From Phycisphaerales bacterium (GTDB lineage: Bacteria; Planctomycetota; Phycisphaerae; Phycisphaerales; UBA1924): a stretch of DNA of 64,000 bases. A program made the position numbers and the translations under genes. The DNA lies in contig DASPKU010000004.1 in the NCBI GenBank assembly GCA_035627955.1, forward strand, positions 55,812 through 119,811. Reading direction: 5' to 3'. The notes beneath the pieces are model-generated. The model was not told the origin of the DNA. It was given only the letters and a program-made list of their open reading frames with translations, and ran no database searches. Positions 15,930-25,033 of the stretch are shown one piece after another (the stretch's first letter is position 1; every line of letters begins with the position of its first letter).

Positions 15930-16784
15930 TCAGGAACGCCGACGACGCAGGGCCAGGCCCAGCGAGGGCACGAGCATCGCGAACACGCCCGGCGCGGGGA
16001 TGATCCTGACAGTCGCGGGAATCACGAGAGCGGTGCCGCGGTCGGCCCCGCTCGCCTCCGTCATGCTCGTGAACCAATAGACCTCCCGGGCGCCGGTCAG
16101 CGAGTTGCGGTTGCCCATCCACTCGGCGGGAGTTGAAACCTCCATCGCGCGTTTCACAGAGTCGGGCGCGATGGTCCACCCGAACTTGAAGACCGCGATG
16201 TTCTCAAGAGCGGGGTTGAAAGGGGGGTCGGTCGCGACCCGGCCGATGTCGTTCAGCTGACGGATGGGCACCCCGAAGTTGCCGTTGGAGTTCCCCGTCC
16301 CTCCGAACCAGGCGGTCGCATTGGAGAGGGCGATGCGCATGTACCCGACGCCGGTGCCAGTCGGGTTCGCGTGGTAGTGCCCGCGGATGGCGGTCGTTGC
16401 CGTAAGGTTTGTCGCTGCGAACGGGCTGATCCGCCCGAAGCTGGTGGTGTCGCTCACCTGTGTGCCGCTGATCGCTCCGCTCGGGGTCGAGTTGTTCCAA
16501 CCCCTCCCGCCGTTGACAAACGGGAGAAGGGTGTCGCCGGCAGTCCAATGCGAGATCGTCGGCTGGTACATCATCGACGCAAGCCCGATCACCGGCACCG
16601 GCCCAGAGTCAAGATTGGTAACCAGCGTTCGCGCGTACACCCGCGAGCCCGGCAGTGCGTTCACCGAACTGCTCCAGTTCACTGCATCCGTTGACACCTG
16701 AAACTCAAGGCGCGTGTTCTGCACGGCATAAGTCAATGGGCACAGACCGGCCACGGCGACAACAGCGGCGACTCCAGGGCGCAT
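15930..16784 (-). CDS. Secreted protein with PEP-CTERM-like tail
   Basis: The ATG at 16784 follows GAGGAGAGAG, an excellent ribosome site, and gives 284 residues with a signal peptide (MRPGVAAVVAVAGLCPLTYA). The mature part is beta-rich and low in charge. The C-terminus reads IIPAPGVFAMLVPSLGLAL and then RRRRS: a Pro-Ala-Pro motif, a hydrophobic stretch and an Arg cluster, as in PEP-CTERM-type signals recognised by exosortase systems. No exosortase is in view. The function of the mature domain is unknown. Frame open upstream of 16784 lacks export features. Confidence 0.75.
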   Translation of the reverse strand: MRPGVAAVVAVAGLCPLTYAVQNTRLEFQVSTDAVNWSSSVNALPGSRVYARTLVTNLDSGPVPVIGLASMMYQPTISHWTAGDTLLPFVNGGRGWNNSTPSGAISGTQVSDTTSFGRISPFAATNLTATTAIRGHYHANPTGTGVGYMRIALSNATAWFGGTGNSNGNFGVPIRQLNDIGRVATDPPFNPALENIAVFKFGWTIAPDSVKRAMEVSTPAEWMGNRNSLTGAREVYWFTSMTEASGADRGTALVIPATVRIIPAPGVFAMLVPSLGLALRRRRS

Positions 16785-16856
16785 GCTCTCTCTCCTCACG
16801 GGCGTAAGCCCGTGTACCGCGGAGCATACCACCAACAGTCGCGGGCCATTCCGCCG

Positions 16857-17201
16857 TTAGTGGCCTTCGATCGCTTTTCGCCGCTTGTACTCGGCCAGCA
16901 GCTTGCGGCCCTTCCGCGCGATGGCCCGCGCCTGGGCCTCGGTTTTGGGCACCTTCTCGCCCCACGCCGCGGCGGTGAGGGCCAGGCGCGTGGGCCGGCC
17001 CTTGGCGTCCACCAGCGGCGGAAGCGGGCCGAAGCGCCCATAGAACCGCACGGCCCAGCTGCCCTTGCGCCGCATCTCCTCGAGCGTCATATCGCGCGCC
17101 GCCTTCTTGACCCCAGGCTTGAGGCGCATGCCGAACTTCTCGCGGTACCAGCGGCGGCCCGCGGCGGTGAGGCCGCCGCGGGGGTCCTTGAGCGTGCTCA
17201 T
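16857..17201 (-). CDS. DUF6321-like small basic protein
   Basis: This 114-residue, strongly basic protein starts MSTLKDPRGGLTAAGRRWY. It contains LKPGVKKAARDMTLEEMRRK, GSWAVRFYGR and the LALTAAAWGEKVPKTEAQAR stretch, matching my memory of the DUF6321 family. These are uncharacterised small proteins, sometimes nucleic-acid-associated by their charge. It lies alone between the secreted-protein gene and the divergent glycosyltransferase. The ribosome site is weak. Confidence 0.7.
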   Translation of the reverse strand: MSTLKDPRGGLTAAGRRWYREKFGMRLKPGVKKAARDMTLEEMRRKGSWAVRFYGRFGPLPPLVDAKGRPTRLALTAAAWGEKVPKTEAQARAIARKGRKLLAEYKRRKAIEGH

Positions 17202-17282
17202 ACCCGGGAGTTCGCCGGTGCGCCCGCCGCCGGATGCACGCGGTGCCGGTAGACTTGGCCGCACACCGGGCGCCGTTCACCG

Positions 17283-18215
17283 ATGCGACTTCACGCCATC
17301 ATGATCGTCCGAGATGAGGCCGACATCATCGGCGAGTGCATGGAGCACCTGCTGAGCTGGTGCGACGCCCTGCACGTCTACGACACCGGCTCGACCGACG
17401 GCACCTGGGACCTCGTGAACGATGCGGCGCGGCGCGACCGGCGCGTGAACCCGTTGGCCAGCGAGCCGGTGGTGCCCGAGGGCGACACCCGCGGGTACCT
17501 CTTCTCGCGCGTGCGGCACACCTTCAGGGCAGGCGACTGGGTGGCCCGCGTGGACGCGGATGAGTTCTACCACGTGTCGCCGCGGGAGTGGCTGCCGGCG
17601 CACGTGCGCCCGCACGAGTCCCGCGTGTTCGCGCAGATGTACGAGTTCGTGCTGACGCACGCGGAGCTGGCCTCACACGAGCGCGGCGAGTACGTGCGGG
17701 CCATCGACAGGGCCCTGCCTGTGCCAGAGCGGCTGAACCGCTGCGTGATTGAGCCGGTCGTCGAGCCGCGGTTCTTCCGCTTCCGCCGCAACATGCACTG
17801 GGCGCCGACGCACGGCAACCCATGGAACCCGGGCCTGCCAGCGGTGCAGCGCATCCCCGTTCGGCATTACCGGTGGAGGTCGTTCGAGCAGATGCGTAGC
17901 CGCTGCGAACTGCGGCGGGCAATGGCGGCGATCTCCTACCACGGCGTGCACTGGCACAAAGGTTGGCGCGAATGGCTGTGGGATGACCGCGACCCGCGCC
18001 TGCTGACATGGAGGCCCGGCGACCAGCTGCCGCGCCGCAATCACACAAACCACCTCTCAACGGGCATGCGGAAGGTGGCGCAGCAGCTGCTGTACCGCTC
18101 CGGGTTGCCGCACGTGCTGGATGTTGTGCGCAGGCCGTGGCCGGACGGCGTGAAGCCGCGTCCGTTGCCCCAAGGAACGGTCGTCCCGCGTTCGGGTGCG
18201 TGTGTGACCGCTTAG
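17283..18215 (+). CDS. Family 2-type glycosyltransferase
   Basis: The 310-residue protein has a GT-A nucleotide-sugar-binding N-terminus: LHAIMIVRDEADIIGECMEH, then HVYDTGSTDGTWDLV. A metal-binding DxD-type motif, WVARVDADEFYHV, lies at about residues 82-94. It fits the glycosyltransferase family 2 group that modifies cell-surface polysaccharide or lipid. The C-terminal half is Arg/Trp/His-rich (for example HYRWRSFEQMRSRCELRRAM). No membrane anchor is visible. It stands alone, convergent with the large dockerin protein; substrate and acceptor are unknown. Confidence 0.8.
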   Translation: MRLHAIMIVRDEADIIGECMEHLLSWCDALHVYDTGSTDGTWDLVNDAARRDRRVNPLASEPVVPEGDTRGYLFSRVRHTFRAGDWVARVDADEFYHVSPREWLPAHVRPHESRVFAQMYEFVLTHAELASHERGEYVRAIDRALPVPERLNRCVIEPVVEPRFFRFRRNMHWAPTHGNPWNPGLPAVQRIPVRHYRWRSFEQMRSRCELRRAMAAISYHGVHWHKGWREWLWDDRDPRLLTWRPGDQLPRRNHTNHLSTGMRKVAQQLLYRSGLPHVLDVVRRPWPDGVKPRPLPQGTVVPRSGACVTA

Positions 18216-18286
18216 CCAGGTGGCGGTGCCATGAGGTGGCACTCGATCGCTGTCCCGATCGGCTCGCTTCGAGCGAGCTCGACTCT

Positions 18287-21200
18287 TCAGCAGCTGCCCC
18301 CGCCCAGCACGCGGAAGAACGCCTCGATGTCCTGGTCGGTCCCGGTGTCGCCGTCGAAGTTAAAGTCGGCCGTGCCGCACAGCGGGCAGCAGGTGCCGCC
18401 CAGGCAGGCGAAGAACGCCTCGATGTCCTGGTCGGTGCCGGTGTCACCATCGCCGTTGAAGTCGGCCGTGCCGCACAGCGGCGGCAGCGGCTCCTCGTCA
18501 AAGTTGAGCACACCGTCGAGGTCGCGGTCGATGCCGATGCGCGTCTCGGAGTTCTTGGGCACTACGGTGTACGTGACGCCGGCGAGCGCCTGCACCTGAG
18601 CCGAGGTGAGTGTCTCGCCCGCGTGGTCGGACTGCCACACGCCGCCGCCGTTGTAGCGGTAGCCGCGGTTGCGGCCGTTCACCTGCGCCTTGGCCACCAG
18701 GCCCACCTTGCCGGTGTTCGCCTGCGCGATCATGCTGCTGATAAGGGTGAGCTGCCCGGCTTCCGGCGCGCCGGGGTTGATCAGCGTGGTCTGCACGCCG
18801 ACCGACGCCGGAACGTCGTTGCTGAGAGGGCCCGGCGGCTCCAGCGGCCCGGGCGCGGCGAAATCGCTCCCCGCGAATGCCAGCATGAACGCGACCATGT
18901 CCGCAGTCTCCTGGTCGTTGGCCAGCGTGAACACCGGCTCGTTCACGAACCGCTCGATGGAGTCCACGCTGCCGTCATGCAGGTAGCCGAACCCCGCGTT
19001 GTTGCTGGTCTTTGTCGCGTTGAATCCGGTCTTCTTGTAGACGTTCCGCAGCTGCGCCACCTTGATGGTTGTCTGCGTCGAGCCGTCCACCGACACCACG
19101 CCGATGTGCCGCTGCCCCATGCTGCCGGGGCTGATCGCGTCCCATGCGCCGGTCGAGTTGTTGCGGCGGTGGTCTGGCCCAGCGCCCGTTGGAAGCGTGT
19201 GACACGTGGCGCACGCGAACGTGTTGCCGTCCAGCCGCCGGTTCGTGCTGCGGTACATCGCCAGCCCGTTCTGCGCGTTGCCGTTGGGCAGCGGCGTTCC
19301 CGCGGCCAGCCCGCCGCTTCCCGCGTACCGCCCCGTCGCGAAGTGCCCCGGCAGCGGCAGGCTCGTCGGCAGCGAGTTGTCGAAGTTGCGGAAGGGGTTG
19401 GGCGGGAAGTAGATCGTCGCCAGGAACTCCTCGAACTGCTGCATCTCCTGCGGCGTCAGCATCTGATCATCGCCCTGCAGCCCCATGAACGCGCCGTTGA
19501 AGTTCTCCAGCCCCGCGCGGTCCGCACGCCAGTGCAGGGGCTCCAGTCCGATGATGTGCTGGAGCGTCTGCGTCGTCATCGGCCCCTTCATCGGGTGGAA
19601 CGCCGAGTACGCGGGCGCGCCCGTCCCCGGCGCCAGCGCCGGCACCCCGAACCCCTGGTTGAGGTCCACCAGCGGCGCCACCGTCCCCGACGGGTCGCCC
19701 AGGTCCCACGCAAGGCGGTCCATTTTGGAATCGATGTGGCACGAAGCGCACGACGCCTGCCCCAGCCCCGAGTTCTTGTGCGTGTCGTAGAGGTGCTTGC
19801 GGCCGAGCTTGATGGCCGCGGGCGTGGGGTCAAAGAACGGCACGCGTGCCCCCTCGACCTCGTCGGCCAGCCCCACCACCGAGATGCTCGCGTCGAAGCG
19901 GTTGAGCACGTACATGCGGCCGCGGGCCTCATCGAGGGCGATGCCGGTCGGGCCCTCCCCCACTTCGATCGTCTGCGTCGCCGGCGAGCCGCCGGCCCGC
20001 GCCCCGGCGGCGTTCACCACGACGACGTTGTTCGAGCCCATGCCGCTCACGTAGGCCTTGGTGCCCGCGCTGTTCCACACGATCGCCCGCGGGTCACCGA
20101 TGGCCCGGTCACGCTCGCCCTGTGTCGGCAGCGTCGAGCCCGCGTACGTCAGGTGCGGGTTGAGGTCGACGATTGTCTTCTGCCCGAGGTTCGCCGCGTT
20201 TACCGAGGCCATGTTGACACGCACAAACGTGCCGTTGACGTTGGGCTCGAACCGGACATGGTTGGTCGCTTCGGTGCCCACTACCGTGACGACGCCGGTC
20301 GCCGGGTTCACGCCCACCGACATGCAGATGTTCATCAGCGTCGTCGCGTAGCTCACGCTTAGAGTGCTCGTGCTGATCGCCGCGAGGTCGCGGTCGGGCA
20401 GGTCCCAGCCCACCGGCCGGCCCGAGCGCGAAGCCTGCGGGCCGCTCACGAGGCCGGTCCAGTTGCGGTTGTTGTCGTCCATCCACTGACCCGCGGCGTT
20501 CTTCCTGACAATCAGCCCCACCGCGGGCGCCGCCGGGTTGCCCGGTGTCCTGGCAGGCACAAAGGCGTTGCCGCTGTTGGGCGGCGGGTTCACGCCGCCG
20601 TACGGGCCAGTCGAGTCGCCCACCACGTTGGGAGGAAACTGCAGCACGTTGCCGGTCGTTCCGGCGCCGCCCCCGAGGATTGTCGTGCCGTTGCCGCTCT
20701 CGAAGATGGCGGCGTAGACGGTCTGGCCGTCGGGGCTGACCGCGAGGGAGCGCGGCCGCTGGGCATCGATCACCACCGTCACCGGCGCCACGCCCGGATT
20801 GGCCGGGTCGAACACCTGCACCGCGTCGATCATCGAGCAGCTCACGAACGCCCGCTCCGGCGTGCCCGCGAACACCACGTCGAAGGGTTCGTCGCCTGTC
20901 TTCAGCGTGCGCGTGACCCGCATCGCACCCACATCCACGATGCTCACCGAGTCGGAGATGTTGTTGACAACCCACGCCTCGCCGTTCGCGCGGCAGCGGA
21001 CCGTCACGGGGTCCAGCCCCACTGGCACCGAACCCAGCGACACCAGGCTGCCCGACACGATCTGGAACACCTCGAGGCTGTTGTCCGCGGTGTTCACCGC
21101 CAGCAGCCGCTGGCCATCGGGCGTCAGCTCCAGCGGGTGGCAGTGCGGGGTCTCGAAGTTGACGAAGGTCGGGTTCACACGCCCCTGGTAGGCCGGCGCG

Positions 21201-21292
21201 GCCTCATCACCGGTTGCCAGCAGCGCACAGCCGATGCCGGCCGCGGCCAGCGCAATGAAGGACAGGAAGGCGGATTCAAGGCGCAGCGGCAT
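18287..21292 (-). CDS. Beta-propeller/cytochrome c protein with GC-type dockerin tail
   Basis: This 1001-residue exported protein starts with MPLRLESAFLSFIALAAAGI. A YncE-like seven-bladed propeller follows (blade motifs such as HPLELTPDGQRLLAVNTADN and PRSLAVSPDGQTVYAAIFES) over about residues 50-480. Two haem c sites come next, CASCH near residue 520 and CATCH near 695, in a domain similar to di-haem cytochrome c peroxidase/MauG relatives. The last 60 residues hold two dockerin EF-hand repeats (TADFNGDGDTGTDQDIEAFF twice, nearly) and end GGGSC. Proteins of this layout are probably extracellular redox enzymes bound to a scaffold or to the envelope. Substrate is unknown. Confidence 0.8.
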   Translation of the reverse strand: MPLRLESAFLSFIALAAAGIGCALLATGDEAAPAYQGRVNPTFVNFETPHCHPLELTPDGQRLLAVNTADNSLEVFQIVSGSLVSLGSVPVGLDPVTVRCRANGEAWVVNNISDSVSIVDVGAMRVTRTLKTGDEPFDVVFAGTPERAFVSCSMIDAVQVFDPANPGVAPVTVVIDAQRPRSLAVSPDGQTVYAAIFESGNGTTILGGGAGTTGNVLQFPPNVVGDSTGPYGGVNPPPNSGNAFVPARTPGNPAAPAVGLIVRKNAAGQWMDDNNRNWTGLVSGPQASRSGRPVGWDLPDRDLAAISTSTLSVSYATTLMNICMSVGVNPATGVVTVVGTEATNHVRFEPNVNGTFVRVNMASVNAANLGQKTIVDLNPHLTYAGSTLPTQGERDRAIGDPRAIVWNSAGTKAYVSGMGSNNVVVVNAAGARAGGSPATQTIEVGEGPTGIALDEARGRMYVLNRFDASISVVGLADEVEGARVPFFDPTPAAIKLGRKHLYDTHKNSGLGQASCASCHIDSKMDRLAWDLGDPSGTVAPLVDLNQGFGVPALAPGTGAPAYSAFHPMKGPMTTQTLQHIIGLEPLHWRADRAGLENFNGAFMGLQGDDQMLTPQEMQQFEEFLATIYFPPNPFRNFDNSLPTSLPLPGHFATGRYAGSGGLAAGTPLPNGNAQNGLAMYRSTNRRLDGNTFACATCHTLPTGAGPDHRRNNSTGAWDAISPGSMGQRHIGVVSVDGSTQTTIKVAQLRNVYKKTGFNATKTSNNAGFGYLHDGSVDSIERFVNEPVFTLANDQETADMVAFMLAFAGSDFAAPGPLEPPGPLSNDVPASVGVQTTLINPGAPEAGQLTLISSMIAQANTGKVGLVAKAQVNGRNRGYRYNGGGVWQSDHAGETLTSAQVQALAGVTYTVVPKNSETRIGIDRDLDGVLNFDEEPLPPLCGTADFNGDGDTGTDQDIEAFFACLGGTCCPLCGTADFNFDGDTGTDQDIEAFFRVLGGGSC

Positions 21293-21435
21293 CGTGGCTT
21301 CTCCGTAGAAGCCCGCAGGATACCACCCGGCCCTGCGATCTCCGAGAGCAATGTTGCTCCCCAGAGGACCTAGAGATTTTCGCCGACCTATAGGACCTGT
21401 TCAGGGTGGGCCATCGCGACGCGGATGGAGCTTGC

Positions 21436-22497
21436 CTAACGGGCCAGCATCTTCAGGAACTCCAGCACCGCCCGTTCGGGCATCCGCAGCTCCCGCGGCT
21501 TGCTCTGCTCCTGTGCCTTGTCAAATGCCTTCACCAACCGCCCGTCCGCGTACGCCTCGATCAGCATCGGGTGCACGTAGAACTTCCGGCATGTCGCCAC
21601 CGTGTTGTACAGCTCGTGCGACGCGGCCTTCACCGCCGCGGTCTCGCGCCGCTTCAGCTCCGCCTTCGTGATCGGCTCGTCGTTGTCCTTGTAACGGGGC
21701 GGGCCGAACTTCATCAGCGTCTCCGCCGCGATCACCGTGCCGCCCCAGGTGCGGAAGTCCTTCGCGGTCAGCGGCAGCCCCGAGATCTCCAGCAGGTAGT
21801 CGTTGATGTCCGTCGAGGTGATGTCGCGCGGGCGCCCGTGCGGGTCCACGTACGCGAACAGCTCCTGCCCGGGAAGGTCCTGGCAGTTCTTGGCGATCTT
21901 CGCCACCCGCGGCGAATCGATCACCATCTCGCACATCTGGCCGCTCTTCGCGCGGAACCGCAGCCGCATCTGGCCGCCCACAATCTTCGCGTGGCTGTCG
22001 CGGATCGTCGTCAGCCCGTACGAGTCGTTCTCTTTCGCGTACTCGGCGTTGCCGATGCGGATGCGCGTCTCATCCAGCAGGTGCACGACGGTGGCGCACA
22101 CCTTGTCCTTGCCCAGGCCCTTCTGGTCCATGTCCCGCTGGATGCGCCGTCGCATGGCGGGCAGTGCGTTCGCAAAGTCCAGCAGGCCGGAGAACTTCGA
22201 CAGGTTCCGGTGCTTCGTCCAGTCGGGGTGGTAGCGGTACTGCTTGCGGCCCCTGGCATCGATGCCGGTGGCCTGGAGGTGCCCGTTCTCGTGCGGGCTG
22301 ATCCAGACCTTCTCCCAGGCGGGCGGGATGGCGAGCGACCTGATGCGGTCAACATCTCCAGGGCGCGCGGGCTTCCCCTTGCAATCGACGTAGCGGAACG
22401 CCTTGCCCACACGGACCCGCTTGAGCCCGGGCACACCGTCACAGCAGTAACGAAGTGAAGCCTTCCTGGCCGCGTGTTGGGACGGAGCAAGCCGCAT
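21436..22497 (-). CDS. DNA topoisomerase IB (poxvirus-type)
   Basis: This 353-residue protein is a bacterial type IB topoisomerase, which relaxes supercoils by a transient 3'-phosphotyrosyl nick. Visible family features are AIPPAWEKVWISPHENGHLQ (about 56-75), ARGRKQYRYHPDW (81-93), the catalytic Arg in DETRIRIGNAEY (about 147), the KDFRTWGGT motif (Arg about 249) and the active-site Tyr in CRKFYVHP (about 307). Length is normal for the family. The gene stands alone on the minus strand between the cytochrome/dockerin gene and a repeat-filled spacer. Confidence 0.92.
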   Translation of the reverse strand: MRLAPSQHAARKASLRYCCDGVPGLKRVRVGKAFRYVDCKGKPARPGDVDRIRSLAIPPAWEKVWISPHENGHLQATGIDARGRKQYRYHPDWTKHRNLSKFSGLLDFANALPAMRRRIQRDMDQKGLGKDKVCATVVHLLDETRIRIGNAEYAKENDSYGLTTIRDSHAKIVGGQMRLRFRAKSGQMCEMVIDSPRVAKIAKNCQDLPGQELFAYVDPHGRPRDITSTDINDYLLEISGLPLTAKDFRTWGGTVIAAETLMKFGPPRYKDNDEPITKAELKRRETAAVKAASHELYNTVATCRKFYVHPMLIEAYADGRLVKAFDKAQEQSKPRELRMPERAVLEFLKMLAR

Positions 22498-22578
22498 GCA
22501 GTGTTATCGGCTGGCGGCGCGTGCAGGATTCGCCAGACTCGGTGAGTCCCCGTTCACAATCGGCGCTTTCGCCGCAAA

Positions 22579-22981
22579 CATCCCCGCCCCAAAAGGGCCC
22601 CGGAGTGTTGCCATCAGTGAAGCGCAGCGGCGCTTCGCCGCAAGCGCAACGAGTGGATCCCGAGCCTCAGCTTCCCCGCCCCGAAGGGGCGCCAGAGTGT
22701 TGCCACCAGTGGAGCGCGGCGGCACTTCGCCGCAAGCGCAACGAGTGGATCCCGAGCCTCAGCTTCCCCGCCCCGAAGGGGCGCCAGAGTGTTGCCACCA
22801 GTGGAGCGCCGCGGCGCCTCGCCGCAAGCGCAACGAGTGGATCCTGAGCCTCAGCTTCCCCGCCCCGAAGGGGCGCCAGAGTGTTGCCACCAGTGGAGCG
22901 CCGCGGCGCTTCGCCGCAAGCGCAACTGGTGGAAAACGGCCCGCGTGACGAGCCGCCCCGAAAAGGGGCGGAGGAGTGCCC
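22579..22981. repeat. Array of four 92-bp hairpin repeats plus partial copy
   Basis: Units begin at about 22579, 22671, 22763 and 22855, exactly 92 bp apart, and a degenerate partial unit follows near 22947. Each has a CCGCCCCGAAGGGGC-type hairpin, then the conserved AGTGTTGCCAC.AGTGGAGCG, then a GCGGCGCTTCGCCGC-type hairpin, then GCGCAACGAGTGGATCC. Units 2-4 are nearly identical. An isolated relative in the opposite direction lies at 38517-38622. There are no unique spacers, so it is not CRISPR. It resembles REP/BIME-like intergenic elements; no transposase is adjacent. Confidence 0.9.
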
Positions 22982-23425
22982 AGCACATCGAGAGCGCAAC
23001 CAAGCGCAACCGTTGTCTCAAAAACCGCGCAAACCCCCTTCCCTCCAACCCCACCCCCACCCGCCACTTACACCCCTAAATCCACGTTTGTGCGCACAAC
23101 CCCGCCCGCGCAAAACCACAATCCGCCACTTTCCCAATTTTTCTGACCCCGAGAATCACAGCCCCAACGCCCCACCACCCCCGCGCGCAAGTCAAACCCG
23201 CGCGCACAAACATGACCGCCCCCGGGTTGGTTAGAGGCCCACCATGAACCACAACAACGCAGATTCCGGTCCCCTGCCCCGCAGAGAGAGGGCTAGGGAG
23301 GGGTTGGTGGAAGCACCACCGGACGCACATCCGGCACCGATCAGCAACCCGAGCTCCAACGAGCCCTCCGGTTTCCGGTTTCCCGTTTCAGACTTGCCCC
23401 CCCTCCCCCCCGCGACCAGGAAATC
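22982..23425. other. Gene-free, C-rich spacer
   Basis: About 440 bp without a convincing gene. The first 260 bp are strikingly C-rich and G-poor on the plus strand (long runs of CCC and CCA, with A-rich patches). This strong strand asymmetry is unlike the coding sequence around it. From 23244 a short boilerplate segment (CCCTGCCCCGCAGAGAGAGGGCTAGGG) follows, of a kind common in intergenic DNA of planctomycetes. Confidence 0.5.
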
Positions 23426-23830
23426 ATGGAGGCTTGGTTCGCCCACGACACCCGCCTCCCCGAACTTGCGGGTGAGCTCAACACGTCCGTCCTCAAGCTC
23501 GCCGACTGGGCCGACCAGCCCCACATCCGCGCCCGCCTCGACAAGGTCGAGCGAATCGCGAACCAGCGCACGGCCACACTCCAGGCCGAGGCCACCCACC
23601 AAGCCCTTTCCCGCCTCGTTGCCATCACCCGCTTTTGCCAGCATGACGAAACCGCCCGCCGCGCAGCCAACATGATCCTGCGCAACAGGAGGCCCGACCG
23701 TCAGGAAGGGCTCGGCCCCGCCACGGGGCCGACCGAGCGATCACCGTCCCCCCCACCATCCACCTCAGGCCCTACGCCCCCAGACCCTGCCCCCTCCTCA
23801 CACCTCCCGCGCCACCCTCTCGATCACGGC
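23426..23830 (+). CDS. Hypothetical helical protein, 3' end undefined
   Basis: Residues from the ATG at 23426 read as a real helical protein: EAWFAHDTRLPELAGELN, then LKLADWADQPHIRARLDKVE, then ARRAANMILR. This resembles small planctomycete proteins with HTH-like N-termini. Coding-like codons (PRDQEI) extend a little upstream, but a TAG at 23294 closes the frame without another start. After about residue 95 the sequence becomes Pro/Ser/Thr-rich, and no in-frame stop occurs before 24859, deep inside lysK on the other strand. The end given here is therefore arbitrary; a frameshift, or decay of the 3' end by the lysK gene, seems likely. Confidence 0.35.
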
Positions 23831-25033
23831 CGTGAGCACCTCGATGGCCCGGTGGTACTCACTGATGGAGATGTGCTCGTTGGGCGTGTGGTCGAGGCGC
23901 GAGTCGCCCGGGCCATAGGCGACGATCGGGCACTTCCAGATCGGGCCGACGATGTTCATGTCGCTCGTGCCGGTCTTGACGCGCAGGTGCGGCTTGGCCC
24001 CGTGCTGGCGGATGGTCGTGGTGAAGGCACGCACCACCGCGGTGTCGCGCGGCCCCATGTAGGCAACCTCGGGGCCGTCGGCGATGACCTCCGCGCTCGC
24101 GTGGCTGGGCTCCAGAAACTCGCTGGGGTAGTCGGTGTGCTCGGCCTCGTCGCGGCAGATCTGCGTGAGCTGATCGGGCTGCACATGCAGCGGGATGCGG
24201 AAGCTGACCACAGCATGGACCTGGTCGTACAGGCCGTCGCTGCTGGTGTTGATCCGGCGGAGCGTGGCCTGGACGATCTCGAATGGGCTGGTGCGCTCGC
24301 CGTTGAGCTCGCGCACGCGGCGCTTCACGTTCTCCCACCACGACGACACGAGCTCGGGAGCGGAGGGACCCGGGCCGGCGGAGTGCGAGCAGGCGCGGGT
24401 GAGGCGGTACTCCACCAGAAGGCGGCCTTTGTACCCGAGCGTGACGCCGTCCCAATGGCTGGGCTCGCCGATGATGCACAGGTCGGGCCGGAACTGCGTG
24501 GCGTTGAAGCGGGCGCCGCGCGAGGACACGCCCTCCTCGTCGGTTGCGCCGATCACGACCAGGCGCACGCCCGCCGGCAGTTTCGCGCGCGCGGCCGCGA
24601 CAACGAACGTCGCCAGCGGTCCCTTGGCATCCACCGACCCGCGCCCATACAGCAGATCGCCCTCGCGCCGGATCGGCACCACGCCGGGCACGGTGTCCAT
24701 GTGGCCCAGCAGGACGATGTCCTTCGTCGGCTCGCCCGCAGCTGCGGTGAATGGCGCGATCCCCACGGCCGAGCCCGACTCATCCACGTGCGCCTGGAAC
24801 CCCAGCGAACGCATCATCTGCGCGAGGTATGTCGCGATGTGCTGCTCTTCACCCGATAGCGAAGGGATGCTCACCATTTCAGTGAGCAGCTGCGTCGCGA
24901 AGTTGTTGGAGGGCTCGAGAAAACGGGCAGGGACGGCGGGCATGACACCCGCCGCCCCCCCCTGCAAAAGAGGATCGGTTGCACCGGCAGCGCCGGCGGT
25001 GGTGCTGGTAGGGATGGTGTTGAGTGTGCTCAT
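23798..25033 (-). CDS. lysK: LysK, [LysW]-lysine/ornithine hydrolase
   Basis: This 411-residue M20-family metallopeptidase releases the finished amino acid (lysine or ornithine) from the C-terminal Glu of LysW. It is the last step of the carrier pathway. Metal-site and catalytic motifs are visible: LLGHMDTVPG, GRGSVDAKGPLA, GATDEEGVSSRG, IIGEPSHWDGVTLGYKGR, and the C-terminal PNEHISI. The first 30-35 residues are a Thr/Ala/Gly-rich extension not typical of the family, so translation may start later. The gene ends the operon and its start overlaps the lysZ stop by 4 bp (ATGA type), implying coupled translation. Confidence 0.9.
   Translation of the reverse strand: MSTLNTIPTSTTAGAAGATDPLLQGGAAGVMPAVPARFLEPSNNFATQLLTEMVSIPSLSGEEQHIATYLAQMMRSLGFQAHVDESGSAVGIAPFTAAAGEPTKDIVLLGHMDTVPGVVPIRREGDLLYGRGSVDAKGPLATFVVAAARAKLPAGVRLVVIGATDEEGVSSRGARFNATQFRPDLCIIGEPSHWDGVTLGYKGRLLVEYRLTRACSHSAGPGPSAPELVSSWWENVKRRVRELNGERTSPFEIVQATLRRINTSSDGLYDQVHAVVSFRIPLHVQPDQLTQICRDEAEHTDYPSEFLEPSHASAEVIADGPEVAYMGPRDTAVVRAFTTTIRQHGAKPHLRVKTGTSDMNIVGPIWKCPIVAYGPGDSRLDHTPNEHISISEYHRAIEVLTAVIERVAREV

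Noticed and set aside
22579..22981. CRISPR-like appearance of the 92-bp repeats
   Set aside because: Units abut with no unique spacers, each contains its own hairpins, and no cas gene is nearby.
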